Notes: generated from the letters alone by a model not told the origin. Positions 24,353-32,326 are shown, counted from the stretch's first letter. The stretch is 45,229 bases of DNA from Bradyrhizobium sp. Leo170 (GCF_004296405.1 NZ_PSRR01000024.1:1-45229); one strand, 5' to 3'. Made by a program: numbers and translations.

Positions 24353-24541
24353 ATGCCCGATGCGATCGCAGGCCTTGTTCACGCCGATCCGGCGAAGGCG
24401 CGCGTGATGGCCTATTTCCGCCGGCTCGTCACCGACGGCCATGCAGAATGGCAGATGCTCGAGAACGGAGATATCCGGCTCCGCTTTCGCACCGGCGATA
24501 CCTATCTTCTCGCGAAGACGACGATCATCCGCATCGCGTGA
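24353..24541 (+). CDS. Small hypothetical protein in the Ada cluster
   Basis: A 62-residue protein from ATG 24353 (MPDAIAGLVHADPAKARVMA, then YFRRLVTDGHAEWQMLENGD). The predicted fold is a helix pair followed by a beta-hairpin (IRLRFRTGDTYLLAKTTIIR). AGGA lies six bases upstream. The open frame continues upstream without a stop past 24218 (GTG) and 24293 (ATG), and the codon pattern there is also plausible, so the protein may be up to 107 residues. I do not recognise the family. A putative Ada box precedes it at 24157, which implies it is induced with ada. Confidence 0.6.
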   Translation: MPDAIAGLVHADPAKARVMAYFRRLVTDGHAEWQMLENGDIRLRFRTGDTYLLAKTTIIRIA

Positions 24542-24624
24542 ACTGACCGAAATTCTGATGAGCTTGCTTTGCCCCAAGTGTCCGGCTCTTTCGCGTCGGC
24601 AGGCAGCAATCGAAAGCTTTCTCG

Positions 24625-24646
24625 ATTTGAGAGCAAGCACCGGAGT
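24625..24646 (+). promoter_or_regulatory. Putative Ada box, site D
   Basis: ATTTGAGAGCAAG followed by CACCGGAGT, ending 58 bases before the alkyltransferase ATG at 24705. It differs from site E by only a few bases. Confidence 0.7.
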
Positions 24647-24704
24647 TCAGGCAAGCGCGCTGCCCAATAGTTTCGATCATGAGGACAGATCAGGGAGCTA
24701 AGCG

Positions 24705-25271
24705 ATGAACCTCATGATTTCCGACGCCGCCTTGCAGCTTTCACCCACGGCAAAGCGTGCCAACGCTGCCGTCGAGATGCTTTTCTATGCGACCGGCGAA
24801 TGCGCCCTGGGCAAGGTGCTGGTGGCCCGCAGCGCCAACGGCGTCTGCGCCATTCTGCTTGGCGCGGACTCTGGCGAACTGGAGGCGGATCTCGCCGCCC
24901 GTTTTCCGGAGGCCATGCTCGTCGCGAACGAGGCCATCGTCCGCGATGACCTAGCGAAGGTGATCCGTTTCGTGGACAAGCCCGCCGAAGGACTTCATCT
25001 TGCGCTCGATATGCGCGGGACGGCGCTCCAGCGCCGTGTCTGGGACAAGATGCGCTCGATTCCTGTCGGCAGGACAGTGACCTACATGGAACTCGCTCGT
25101 TGGATCAGCCCGATGGCCTCGGCCCGGGTGATCGCCGGCGCCTGCGCCGCCAATCCGATCGCACTCGCTATTCCCTGCCATCGCGTCATTCGCACCGATG
25201 GCGATCTGGCGGGTTATCGCTGGGGCATCGAGCGCAAGCGTGAATTGATCAGGAAGGAAGCCATCGCATGA
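24705..25271 (+). CDS. O6-methylguanine-DNA methyltransferase (Ada C-terminal type)
   Basis: A 188-residue alkyltransferase resembling the C-terminal half of Ada: GKVLVARSANGVCAILLGAD, DMRGTALQRRVWDKMRSIPV and AIPCHRVIRTDG, with the acceptor Cys in PCHRV. The arginine-finger position is conserved (ASARVIAGACAANP). The C-terminus YRWGIERKRELIRKE is as in Ada. There is no N-terminal zinc or HTH domain. Its stop overlaps the start of the 2OG oxygenase as ATGA, so the two are translationally coupled. A putative Ada box lies upstream. Confidence 0.93.
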   Translation: MNLMISDAALQLSPTAKRANAAVEMLFYATGECALGKVLVARSANGVCAILLGADSGELEADLAARFPEAMLVANEAIVRDDLAKVIRFVDKPAEGLHLALDMRGTALQRRVWDKMRSIPVGRTVTYMELARWISPMASARVIAGACAANPIALAIPCHRVIRTDGDLAGYRWGIERKRELIRKEAIA

Positions 25272-26017
25272 CAGTCCGTTCGTCCACCATCACCCGTGCC
25301 CCCGCGGTTACGTCCGCAGAGGCACGGGTTGCCGCTTACGACTGGCAGGTGCTCGCAGGCGAGCTCGACAATTACGGCTGCGCCGTCTTGCCGAAGCTGC
25401 TTTCGCCCGAGGAGTGCCGCACCATCGCAGATATCTACCCCGACGAGAGCCATTTCCGAAGCCACATCCACATGGCGCGGCACGGCTTCGGCAAGGGCGA
25501 GTACCGCTATTTCAAATATCCGCTGCCCGAGCTCATCGGCTCCTTGCGAACCGCGCTCTACCCGCGCCTTGCAGGTGTTGCCAACGAATGGAACGCTCGG
25601 ATGGGAATAAGCGAGCGCTATCCAGGCGACCATGCGTCGTTCCTCAAGCAATGCCACGACGCCGGCCAGACGCGCCCGACGCCGCTTCTGCTGCAATACG
25701 TCCCGGGTGACTTCAACTGCCTCCACCAGGATCTCTACGGCGATCTCGCATTCCCGATTCAGGTCGCGATTCTGCTCTCGCAGCCCGGCACGGACTTCGC
25801 AGGTGGCGAGTTCGTTCTGACCGAGCAGCGGCCGCGTATGCAGAGCCGCGTCGAAGTCGTGCCGCTCCGGCAGGGCGACGCAGTGGCCTTCGCGGTCCAT
25901 AACCGGCCAGTGCAGGGATCGAAGGGCAATTACCGCGTGAACCTTCGTCACGGTGTGAGTCGTGTGCGCTCCGGCATGCGGCACACCGTCGGGATTATTT
26001 TTCACGACGCGACCTAA
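25268..26017 (+). CDS. 2OG-Fe(II) dioxygenase coupled to the alkyltransferase
   Basis: A 249-residue 2-oxoglutarate/iron-dependent oxygenase. The metal triad is H153 and D155 (CLHQDLYGD) with distal H228 (NLRHGVSRV). R238, ten residues after H228, is placed to bind the 2OG carboxylate. AlkB proteins of the same superfamily reverse 1meA and 3meC damage, but this protein lacks AlkB's RxxxxxR tail spacing. It looks closer to the prolyl-hydroxylase-like branch, so a direct-repair role is inference from context. It overlaps the alkyltransferase stop (ATGA) and shares its Ada-box promoter. The stop codon lies inside a hairpin (26014-26056). Confidence 0.88.
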   Translation: MTVRSSTITRAPAVTSAEARVAAYDWQVLAGELDNYGCAVLPKLLSPEECRTIADIYPDESHFRSHIHMARHGFGKGEYRYFKYPLPELIGSLRTALYPRLAGVANEWNARMGISERYPGDHASFLKQCHDAGQTRPTPLLLQYVPGDFNCLHQDLYGDLAFPIQVAILLSQPGTDFAGGEFVLTEQRPRMQSRVEVVPLRQGDAVAFAVHNRPVQGSKGNYRVNLRHGVSRVRSGMRHTVGIIFHDAT

Positions 26018-26056
26018 AGCGCGATGAGATGAGGATGAATCATCATCGCGCTTTAG
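26014..26056 (+). terminator. Hairpin closing the alkyltransferase-oxygenase operon
   Basis: CTAAAGCGCGATGA (26014-26027) pairs perfectly with TCATCGCGCTTTAG (26043-26056). The TAA stop of the oxygenase lies in the left arm. No T tract follows, so the element may act by Rho or simply block 3' exonucleases. Confidence 0.6.
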
Positions 26057-26066
26057 GTTATTGTTT

Positions 26067-26138
26067 GAGCATGATCTCCGCGCAAACGCTTCGCGTTTGT
26101 CGCGAGGGAAAACCGCTTCACACTTTTCCGGATCATGC
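26067..26138. repeat. Dispersed repeat, family D (long form)
   Basis: Begins GAGCATGATCTCCGCGC, continues AAACGCTTCGCGTTT and ends CACTTTTCCGGATCATGC. It is the reverse complement of the 12241-12309 element with about ten changes. Confidence 0.8.
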
Positions 26139-26181
26139 TTCAGCGGCGCGGCAGACGCACTCCCGCCGAATGGAGAAGGCC

Positions 26182-26667
26182 ATGAAACTGGTCAGGATGA
26201 GCGAGCAGAAAGTCGGCCTCCTGGTGCCTCTCTCCAGAGGCCTGCCTGTGATCGACATAGCGAACAGCCTGGGTGTATTTGCGCCGCATGATCCGCTGTC
26301 AAACGGTCTTCTGAACGGCGCGCTGAAAGATGGTTGCGATTGGTCGCTGATCGTCAAGCATTGGGCTCACTTGCGGTCGCCGCTCAAGAGGCTGGCAAAC
26401 CTCGCCATAGCTAATCCAGATCATTCATGCCTGGTCATGCAGCCGTTTACAGAGCAATTCCAGATCGAAGATGCCGTCGATCAGATCGTTGCGATCGATA
26501 TAACCGACACGGAACGCCTCGAAGAACAGGATCCGACGGGCCGGCACGCCATGGCGCGACAGTTCAGTGAGCTTCCTGAGGATAAGATCAAGCGCGATGC
26601 GCCGTCGGCGACGGGAGCCGCTCAGGTCATCGACTTTTCGCATCACAAACAGATCGGCGACGCCTGA
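26182..26667 (+). CDS. Hypothetical protein
   Basis: A 161-residue protein of unrecognised function from ATG 26182 (MKLVRMSEQKVGLLVPLSRG), with GGAG seven bases upstream. The first 45 residues faintly resemble the N-terminal lead of FAH-family enzymes (compare MKLVRYGAKGEEKPGLID at 6503-7345), but no FAH catalytic domain follows. The C-terminal part (VVAIDIT-like segment, then DTERLEEQDPTGRHAMARQF) is hydrophilic. An opposite-strand open frame covers its 3' half, so the exact end deserves caution. No Ada box was seen in front of it. Confidence 0.6.
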   Translation: MKLVRMSEQKVGLLVPLSRGLPVIDIANSLGVFAPHDPLSNGLLNGALKDGCDWSLIVKHWAHLRSPLKRLANLAIANPDHSCLVMQPFTEQFQIEDAVDQIVAIDITDTERLEEQDPTGRHAMARQFSELPEDKIKRDAPSATGAAQVIDFSHHKQIGDA

Positions 26668-26774
26668 TTTCCAGGTGTCTCCGCCGGAGAGATAGCAGTC
26701 GCCCGTGGCTTCTCGACTGTCGCCAATAATGCGCGAGCCGGGCTCTCGCCGATCAGCGTCACCTCCATTTTTCG

Positions 26775-26796
26775 ATTTGAAAGCAAGGACCGGATC
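26775..26796 (+). promoter_or_regulatory. Putative Ada box, site E
   Basis: ATTTGAAAGCAAG followed by GACCGGATC, ending 58 bases before the alkyltransferase ATG at 26855. That is the same spacing as site D to its gene. Confidence 0.7.
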
Positions 26797-26854
26797 GGCC
26801 CCGCCATCGCCGGCTTCTATCTTGTCGCCAGAAACAAATTCGAAGGAGCGCAGG

Positions 26855-27373
26855 ATGCGCGAAATCATCCGCTTTGCCTGGGGGACCAGTTCCCTCGGCG
26901 ATTTCATGGTGGCGATGTCCGGCAAGGGGCTCGTCGCCCTCGAATTCAGCTCGAACCGCTCCGCGGCGGAGGACGCATTGCGCGGCCACTTCCCGGAAGC
27001 CGACATCATCGACAGCGAGCAGGAATTGACCGATGTCCTGTCGAAGGTGCAACGCGCGATCGAAGCGCCGGGTTTCGATCCCGCGATTCCACTCGACTTG
27101 CGCGGGACGCCGTATGAAGTCGAAGTCTGGTCGATGCTGCGTGCAATACCCGTCGGCGAAACGACCAACTACGGCGCCCTGGCGGCCAAACTCGGTACCC
27201 GCGACGCACGCGAGGTGACCGAGGCGATCGCCTGCAATCCTGTTACGGTCCTCGTGCCGTGTCACCGCGTCGTCAAGAAGGACGGCTCGATCTCCGGCTA
27301 TCGCTGGGGCGTCAAGCGCAAGCGCGAGCTATTGGCACGCGAACGGCGTTCCGGGGCATCCGAAACTCTGTGA
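26855..27373 (+). CDS. O6-methylguanine-DNA methyltransferase, third copy in the cluster
   Basis: A 172-residue alkyltransferase from ATG 26855 (MREIIRFAWGTSSLGDFMVA). The acceptor motif VPCHRVVKKDG and the C-terminal GYRWGVKRKRELLARE are intact, and the arginine finger is kept in DAREVTEAIACNP. It lacks the VARS/ILLGDD segment of the 24705 copy and has LVALEFSSN in its place, so it is a separate lineage and not a tandem duplicate. It follows a putative Ada box at the same distance as the 24705 gene. It converges on the CobW gene with only 14 bases between stop codons. Confidence 0.93.
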   Translation: MREIIRFAWGTSSLGDFMVAMSGKGLVALEFSSNRSAAEDALRGHFPEADIIDSEQELTDVLSKVQRAIEAPGFDPAIPLDLRGTPYEVEVWSMLRAIPVGETTNYGALAAKLGTRDAREVTEAIACNPVTVLVPCHRVVKKDGSISGYRWGVKRKRELLARERRSGASETL

Positions 27374-27387
27374 AGGGTTGCGGCGCG

Positions 27388-28593
27388 TCAGGCCGCTTCG
27401 TTGGCGCGCCTCCAAACCGGAAACGGATCGGGCAGGCCGGCCCAGGCCTGCGTATCCATGCCAGGCTTTCCTTTCACGAGGCACGCATCAAGCCGTGCAC
27501 GGATCGCGGCTTCATCCATGTTCGTGCCGATGAAGACGAGTTCTTGCCGGCGGTCGCCATAGAGATCGTTCCAGCTCTTCTTCAATATTCGCTGCCACTC
27601 GGGATCCTGCGGCCACCGTTCGCGCGGAATCGCTGCCCACCAGAATCCCAGGGCCTCGGTCTTGGTGATGGCGCCGGCCTGGCTCATTTCGCCGACCCAC
27701 TGCGGACGCGTGGCAATCCAGAAATGGCCCTTGGCGCGAATGACCCCTGGCCAGGCGTCATGAAGGAAGTGATGGAATTTCGTGGGCTCAAACGGCCGCT
27801 GCGCACGATAGACGAAGCTCTTGATGCCGTATTCCTCGCTCTCCGGCACATGGTCGGCAAAGCCATACAGCTCCTTGAACCACAGCGGATGCTGTTGCGC
27901 CTTCTGAAAATCGAAGCGCCCGGTATCGAGGATCCGATCGAACGGGACCTTGCTGTGATTGGTCTCCAGGATCTCGGCCTCAGGATTGAGCGCCCGGATG
28001 ATCTTGCGCGCGGCATCGCGGTGCGCGGGTGTTGCGTCATCCACCTTGTTCAGCACCACCACATCGGCAAATTCGATCTGCTCGACAAGCAAATCGACCA
28101 GCGTGCGCTGGTCGTTGTCGAGGGCCTCGCCGCGCTCGCTAAGGAAGTCGGTGGAGGAATAGTCCTTCAACAGGTTCACCGCATCGACGACCGTGACCAT
28201 CGTGTCGAGCCGCGCGACGTCGGACAGGCTCTCGCCTTGCTCGGTCCGGAAATCGAACGTGGCCGCAATCGGCAGCGGCTCGGAGATGCCGGTCGATTCG
28301 ATCAAGAGGTAATCGAACCTTCCGCCTTCAGCCAGCGCACGCACTTCCCTCAGCAGGTCGTCGCGCAGGGTGCAGCAGATGCACCCGTTGGTCATCTCAA
28401 CCAGCTTCTCGTTCGTCCGGGAAAGATTCGCACCGCCATCGCGAACGAGGTCCGCATCGATGTTCACCTCGCTCATGTCGTTCACAATCACGGCCACCTT
28501 CAGGCCGTGTCGGTTGTTGAGCACGTGGTTCAGCAAAGTTGTCTTTCCAGCCCCGAGGAAGCCGGACAAGACGGTGACGGGCAGTTTTTGCAT
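27388..28593 (-). CDS. CobW/COG0523-family GTPase (ZigA/ZagA-like zinc metallochaperone)
   Basis: A 401-residue G3E GTPase. Walker A is GFLGAGKTT (residues 11-19). The COG0523 metal-binding signature is GCICC (70-74). [11 protein letters not shown] and VVLNKVDDA complete the GTPase core, and a CobW C-terminal domain follows. Start ATG 28593 ([11 protein letters not shown]); the open frame runs to 28653 but that lead crosses toward the operator. COG0523 proteins of this type deliver zinc to client enzymes when zinc is scarce and are commonly under Zur. A Zur-like palindrome sits 64 bases upstream, which supports zinc over cobalamin or nitrile hydratase roles. Confidence 0.92.
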   Translation of the reverse strand: MQKLPVTVLSGFLGAGKTTLLNHVLNNRHGLKVAVIVNDMSEVNIDADLVRDGGANLSRTNEKLVEMTNGCICCTLRDDLLREVRALAEGGRFDYLLIESTGISEPLPIAATFDFRTEQGESLSDVARLDTMVTVVDAVNLLKDYSSTDFLSERGEALDNDQRTLVDLLVEQIEFADVVVLNKVDDATPAHRDAARKIIRALNPEAEILETNHSKVPFDRILDTGRFDFQKAQQHPLWFKELYGFADHVPESEEYGIKSFVYRAQRPFEPTKFHHFLHDAWPGVIRAKGHFWIATRPQWVGEMSQAGAITKTEALGFWWAAIPRERWPQDPEWQRILKKSWNDLYGDRRQELVFIGTNMDEAAIRARLDACLVKGKPGMDTQAWAGLPDPFPVWRRANEAA

Positions 28594-28656
28594 GGAGATC
28601 GAACAGCCTTTGCAGCTCGAGGAATTTCCGCCCGGCAGAGGGCATCGGGGCATCCA

Positions 28657-28682
28657 TATGTAATGTTATAACATGACATAAC
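28657..28682 (-). promoter_or_regulatory. Putative Zur operator of the CobW-family gene
   Basis: An AT-rich island in GC-rich surroundings: ATGTAATGTTATAACATGAC continues to ATAAC. ATGT-n-ATGTTATAACAT-n-ACAT is a near-perfect palindrome, and GTTAT-AAC-ATGAC resembles the Zur half-site arrangement GTTAT-n3-ATAAC. It shares TAATGTTATAA exactly with the box at 43706. Confidence 0.7.
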
Positions 28683-28937
28683 CGGAGCCGTTTTCGATTG
28701 TCAAGCTGCACCGACGGCAACGCGTGCTGCGTTGGAGCAAACGTGAGTTGGTGGAGTGGCTGGATTGTCAACTAATGCCAACGCGATCAACCAACCCGGC
28801 CATCGCGTGCGCCCCCATCACGGAATGATCAAACTCGAGGAATGTAGGAATGAAGCAGATTCGACCGCGTTGCGCTCCGCATCTGCGTAGGTCCTGCATC
28901 GGCACTTCTGGTGCGTGCTCCGAACCGGAGGTCGCTC

Positions 28938-30332
28938 ATGTCGAAATACCCGAAAACTGCGGCCGCATTGGCCGTAGCGAGCTTGATTGCAGTCGCTGCA
29001 TTGGCCGATCCACTGCCCCCAGACGCGACCTACAGGCCGCTTCCGACGCAGCCGCTTGATGTGGTGAAGGCGCTCGATGAGGCGCAGAAACCGCAGGTCA
29101 TGCAGCGCCAGCAGGCCTTGTTGGAGCAGCGCTATGACCTCTCCAACCGGCCGATCGACAATGCGATGATGTCGGGCGGGCGAAAGCCCGTGCAGGACGG
29201 AGTGCGCGTCAGGCTGGCGACAGGAGTAACCTGGGACAGTCTGTCGGCGATGAGTCCGGACGAGATAAGGCAGCGCGGATTGCTGCCGGCCGGTTTCATG
29301 CCGCTGCCGCATGTCAAGCAGGCGACCGGCGGCCAGGTTTTCCCGAACCAGCAGATCGACGAAATCAACCGGCAGGAATCGCGCAACATCAGGCGCTTCG
29401 ACATCGATTTCGATCTCCCCGACCAGTTCACGCCGGAGTTTCCGCCGCCGATCTTTCTCACCACCCATCCGGAACTGGGCGATGTCTCGCACGGCCAGCT
29501 TCTGACGATAAAGAACTACTATCAACTGATGATCGGCATCATCACGCCCGTGCAGATGGAGGGACTGCGCCTGTTGCTGACACCGTTCCCGCAGGAAGAG
29601 TTCAACCAGACAGAAGATCGCAAGAGCGCAGACCAAAGCCTTGGCGTCACCTGTCTCGATTGCCATGCGAATTTCCACACCAATGCGGCCTTCCACCAGA
29701 CACCTGACGTGCGTCCGCAGGCGGCTCGCTTCCGCCTCGATACGGTCAGCCTCCGCGGCATGTTCAACCAGCAAATTCATGGCTCGAAACGGTCGCTGCG
29801 CTCGATCGAGGACTTCACGCAGTTCGAGCAGCGGACGGCCTATTTCAACGGCGATCACGTCAGCGCGCAGCGGAAGGGCGTGAACCTGCCCGACCGATTT
29901 GATCAGGTCCCGATGATGGCGCAGATGCAGAACATCATCGATTTCCCGCCTGCGCCAAAGCTCGACCCGCTGGGGCGGCTCGATCCCAGCAAGGCGACGC
30001 AACAGGAACTCGCGGGAGAGCAGGTGTTCCTGGGCAAGGGGCAATGCGCGCAATGTCACATGCCGCAGACGTCGTTCCTCGACAACAACATGCACGACCT
30101 GAAGCTTGAGCGCTTCTACAATGTCGGTCAGACGGTCAATGGTCTCGTCACATTGCCTGATGGACCAATCAAGACCTTCACGTTGCGCGGCATCAAGGAC
30201 TCGCCGCCCTATATGCACGACGGGCGGTTGCTGACGCTTGCCGACACGGTCGAGTTCTTCAACCTGGTGCTCGGCTTGAAGCTGACGCAGGAGGAGAAGG
30301 ATTCGCTGGTGGCGTACATGCTGACGCTGTGA
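28938..30332 (+). CDS. Diheme cytochrome c protein (cytochrome c peroxidase/MauG-like)
   Basis: A 464-residue exported protein. The signal peptide is MSKYPKTAAALAVASLIAVA with cleavage near ALA-D. Two heme c motifs are present, CLDCH (about residue 242) and CAQCH (about 377). The C-terminal section FTLRGIKDSPPYMHDGRLLT, followed by LADTVEFFN, is typical of the bacterial diheme peroxidase/MauG fold, including the Tyr-Met-His segment near the high-potential heme. The natural substrate is unknown. ATG 28938 has GGAGG eight bases upstream; the frame back to 28911 is not needed. It stands as a single gene, followed 57 bases later by a DUF4142 gene. Confidence 0.88.
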   Translation: MSKYPKTAAALAVASLIAVAALADPLPPDATYRPLPTQPLDVVKALDEAQKPQVMQRQQALLEQRYDLSNRPIDNAMMSGGRKPVQDGVRVRLATGVTWDSLSAMSPDEIRQRGLLPAGFMPLPHVKQATGGQVFPNQQIDEINRQESRNIRRFDIDFDLPDQFTPEFPPPIFLTTHPELGDVSHGQLLTIKNYYQLMIGIITPVQMEGLRLLLTPFPQEEFNQTEDRKSADQSLGVTCLDCHANFHTNAAFHQTPDVRPQAARFRLDTVSLRGMFNQQIHGSKRSLRSIEDFTQFEQRTAYFNGDHVSAQRKGVNLPDRFDQVPMMAQMQNIIDFPPAPKLDPLGRLDPSKATQQELAGEQVFLGKGQCAQCHMPQTSFLDNNMHDLKLERFYNVGQTVNGLVTLPDGPIKTFTLRGIKDSPPYMHDGRLLTLADTVEFFNLVLGLKLTQEEKDSLVAYMLTL

Positions 30333-30388
30333 TGCCAGTCGGGTGCCGGCGGTTGTCGTCCCGCTGAGTCGCAGAAGGAGATTGAGTG

Positions 30389-31030
30389 ATGCGTCTTCTC
30401 ACGCTCGTAACGATCGCAATTGCATTTGTTTCTCCGGCGGCTTTCGGTCAGTCGACCAATCCCGCGAGTCCCGCGCCGGGTAATCCCGGCGGCGTGCCGC
30501 CTGGCACGAGACAATCTGCACCTGGGATGCCGGCGCCACGCCAAACCAATCAGCCGGATCGCACCTTCATTCACGCCGCCGCAGTCGGAGGATTGGCTGA
30601 GGTGGAGTTGGGCAGGCTCGCGGCGCAGAGAGCAACGAGCCGCAGGGTCAGGGAATTCGCGGAGCGCATGGTCCGCGACCACAGCGCTGCCAACGACAGG
30701 CTGGGAACGCTCGCAAACACGAACGGGATTGCGCTGCCTGATAAATTCGACGAGGAACACAAGGCCATGCGCGCCAAGCTGGAGCAGTCGAGCGACGCGC
30801 AATTCGATCGTGCCTACATCGAGGGGCAAATTATCGAGCATCAGAAGACAGCCCAGCTTCTGGAATACGAGATCGGTTCAGGTGAGAACGCCGAACTGAA
30901 GAATTTTGCATCCGACCTCTTGCCGACTGTGCTGGATCATTTGCGGATGGCACAAACGATTTCCGCTGAGATGGCACATCAAGCCGCAACAGAGATGCCG
31001 CGAAAGGAGATGCCGCGCGAACGGCGCTAG
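30389..31030 (+). CDS. DUF4142 exported protein
   Basis: A 213-residue secreted protein. The signal peptide is MRLLTLVTIAIAFVSPAAFG. A Pro/Gly-rich linker (about residues 22-55) precedes the DUF4142 domain, a ferritin-like helical bundle: FIHAAAVGGLAEVELGRLAA, VREFAERMVRDHSAANDRLG, YIEGQIIEHQKTAQLLEYEI and LKNFASDLLPTVLDHLRMAQ. The family is often linked to stress or envelope functions without a defined activity. AAGGAG lies nine bases before the ATG at 30389. Confidence 0.9.
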   Translation: MRLLTLVTIAIAFVSPAAFGQSTNPASPAPGNPGGVPPGTRQSAPGMPAPRQTNQPDRTFIHAAAVGGLAEVELGRLAAQRATSRRVREFAERMVRDHSAANDRLGTLANTNGIALPDKFDEEHKAMRAKLEQSSDAQFDRAYIEGQIIEHQKTAQLLEYEIGSGENAELKNFASDLLPTVLDHLRMAQTISAEMAHQAATEMPRKEMPRERR

Positions 31031-31526
31031 CGACACTGGGATCGGAAAGTCACCTGTGGGGTTTCGATCCCTGCAACGGTACGCAATTTCGCGTCGGTAC
31101 GCGAGGTGCGCGCTTTCGCCGCAATGGCGACGGTGCCATGTGGGGCTATGCTGAGTGCATTATGACATACGTTGTCGACATCGATCCGCGCATCGCGCGC
31201 ATCTGTCTGCACGCCGGCCGCCTGCACGCAGGCACTTAGCCGGACGGCCGATCGAGCCGTCCGGGTTCTGTTCTCATCGATATCTCGAGTTCGTGGCTTC
31301 CGTGCAGGAGCCCGATTTACTTTGAACAGAAGGAACGTGCCGTGCCGCCCCCGTCAAAGACCGTCCACACCGCATCCGATGATCGCCGCCTCGAGCCCAC
31401 GCGCGAAAGCGTGAGACAAGCCGAGTCGAATGTCGTGCCATTGTTCCGTGCGCCTGCGGCTACAAAAGATGATCCCGTCGACGACGACCCAGGGCCAACG
31501 GCTGCCTGAACGCCAAGGTGACAGCA
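31031..31526. other. Intergenic region, DUF4142 to rnk
   Basis: 496 bases with no secure gene. A 25-codon frame at 31163-31240 (MTYVVDIDPRIARICLHAGR) is possible but unsupported. A short motif TTCGATCCCTGCAACGG near 31068 recurs near 32081 upstream of another small gene. Confidence 0.45.
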
Positions 31527-31925
31527 ATGAGCAAGAAGACCGAACCCGATCTGCCGCCGATCCTGGTGACAACGGAGGAGAAGCAGCGGTTGAGCGGGCT
31601 TGCCAACTCCAGCATGGAGCTTTTTCCGCGCGTGGCCTATTTCCTCGCGGGCGAGATGGAGCGCGCGAGCATCGCTCCTGACGACGCCGATTTGCGAGAC
31701 GTGGTCCGCATGGGCTCCGAGGTCCGCTATCGTGACGACAGCACCGGCGAGGCGAGGGAGGTGGTGCTGGTCTATCCGCACGAAGCCGACATCTCGCGCA
31801 AGCGCATTTCGGTGCTGACTCCGGTCGGTGCCGCGCTGATCGGCCTGTCAGTCGGCCAGACCATCGAATTTCAAACGCCGGATCGCCGAACGCGAGCGCT
31901 GACCGTGTTGGGGGTTTCGCATTGA
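31527..31925 (+). CDS. rnk: Rnk-like regulator of nucleoside diphosphate kinase (GreA/GreB C-terminal fold)
   Basis: A 132-residue protein. The N-terminal helical part (PPILVTTEEKQRLSGLANSS) is followed by the GreA/B C-terminal FKBP-like domain: VVRMGSEVRYRDDSTGEARE, VVLVYPHEADISRKRISVLT and PVGAALIGLSVGQTIEFQTP. Rnk-type proteins bind RNA polymerase but lack the Gre coiled-coil finger. ATG 31527 has AAGGTG upstream. A 35-codon membrane-peptide gene follows after 17 bases, probably in the same transcript. Confidence 0.9.
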   Translation: MSKKTEPDLPPILVTTEEKQRLSGLANSSMELFPRVAYFLAGEMERASIAPDDADLRDVVRMGSEVRYRDDSTGEAREVVLVYPHEADISRKRISVLTPVGAALIGLSVGQTIEFQTPDRRTRALTVLGVSH

Positions 31926-31942
31926 GCAGGAGCTTTGCGACC

Positions 31943-32050
31943 ATGCGCGACCGTGTGTTTGAGCAAGCCGGGCTGATCGTGATCTGCATCACCATCGGCC
32001 TGATCGGGCTCGTCGGCGCTCTGGCTTACCTCGCGCGGCTGTTCATGTGA
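31943..32050 (+). CDS. Small single-pass membrane protein (35 aa)
   Basis: MRDRVFEQAGLIVICITIGL continues IGLVGALAYLARLFM and stops. One TM helix covers about residues 9-31, with a charged N-terminus and Arg near the C-terminus, so N-in or N-out cannot be decided. AGGAG lies 10 bases before the ATG. It is too short for most gene callers. The helix, ribosome site and 17-base spacing after rnk make it likely real. Confidence 0.6.
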   Translation: MRDRVFEQAGLIVICITIGLIGLVGALAYLARLFM

Positions 32051-32140
32051 GTCCGGTGGCTGTTTGAGCCTGGTGGCCGGGTTCGATCCCTGCAACGGAA
32101 CGCGTTATAATCGCGCGTCGCTTAAGGCGAGGCGCTTGTC

Positions 32141-32326
32141 ATGACACAGTGGTACTTCGTCTGGATCGAAGGTCCGCGCGGGCCTGTGCCACAAAAGTGG
32201 TCCACGGAGGGACTTTGGGGGCAGGTCACCCGTCAGGATGTGATCGTGCGCTTTACGCTGACGGAACGCGAAGCGGCGCTATCGCTCGACGAATTGGCGA
32301 GGTTGCATCCTGTTCCCGAGGAGTGA
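32141..32326 (+). CDS. Small hypothetical protein
   Basis: A 61-residue soluble protein (MTQWYFVWIEGPRGPVPQKW, then STEGLWGQVTRQDVIVRFTL) that looks like a small beta-rich fold followed by a helix. Family not recognised. Codon bias is coding-like and the region upstream contains TTATAAT, which could be a -10. No strong ribosome site: GGCGAGGCG lies about 10 bases upstream. Confidence 0.6.
   Translation: MTQWYFVWIEGPRGPVPQKWSTEGLWGQVTRQDVIVRFTLTEREAALSLDELARLHPVPEE

Noticed and set aside
26425..27168. 247-codon minus-strand frame with protein-like ending (ILFFEAFRVGYIDRNDLIDG)
   Set aside because: It runs antisense through the PCHRV-containing alkyltransferase and the Ada box. I kept the plus-strand gene at 26182, although the 3' half of that gene is not certain.
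32071..32103. tRNA T-arm-like sequence GGGTTCGATCCC
   Set aside because: Only three stem pairs form and no anticodon or acceptor arm is present nearby. Treated as a short repeated motif.
32097..32122. EcfG-type general-stress promoter (GGAAC-N17-CGTT)
   Set aside because: GGAAC is present but the -10 reads CGCT, and the sister site near 31068 has GGTAC. The match is too weak.
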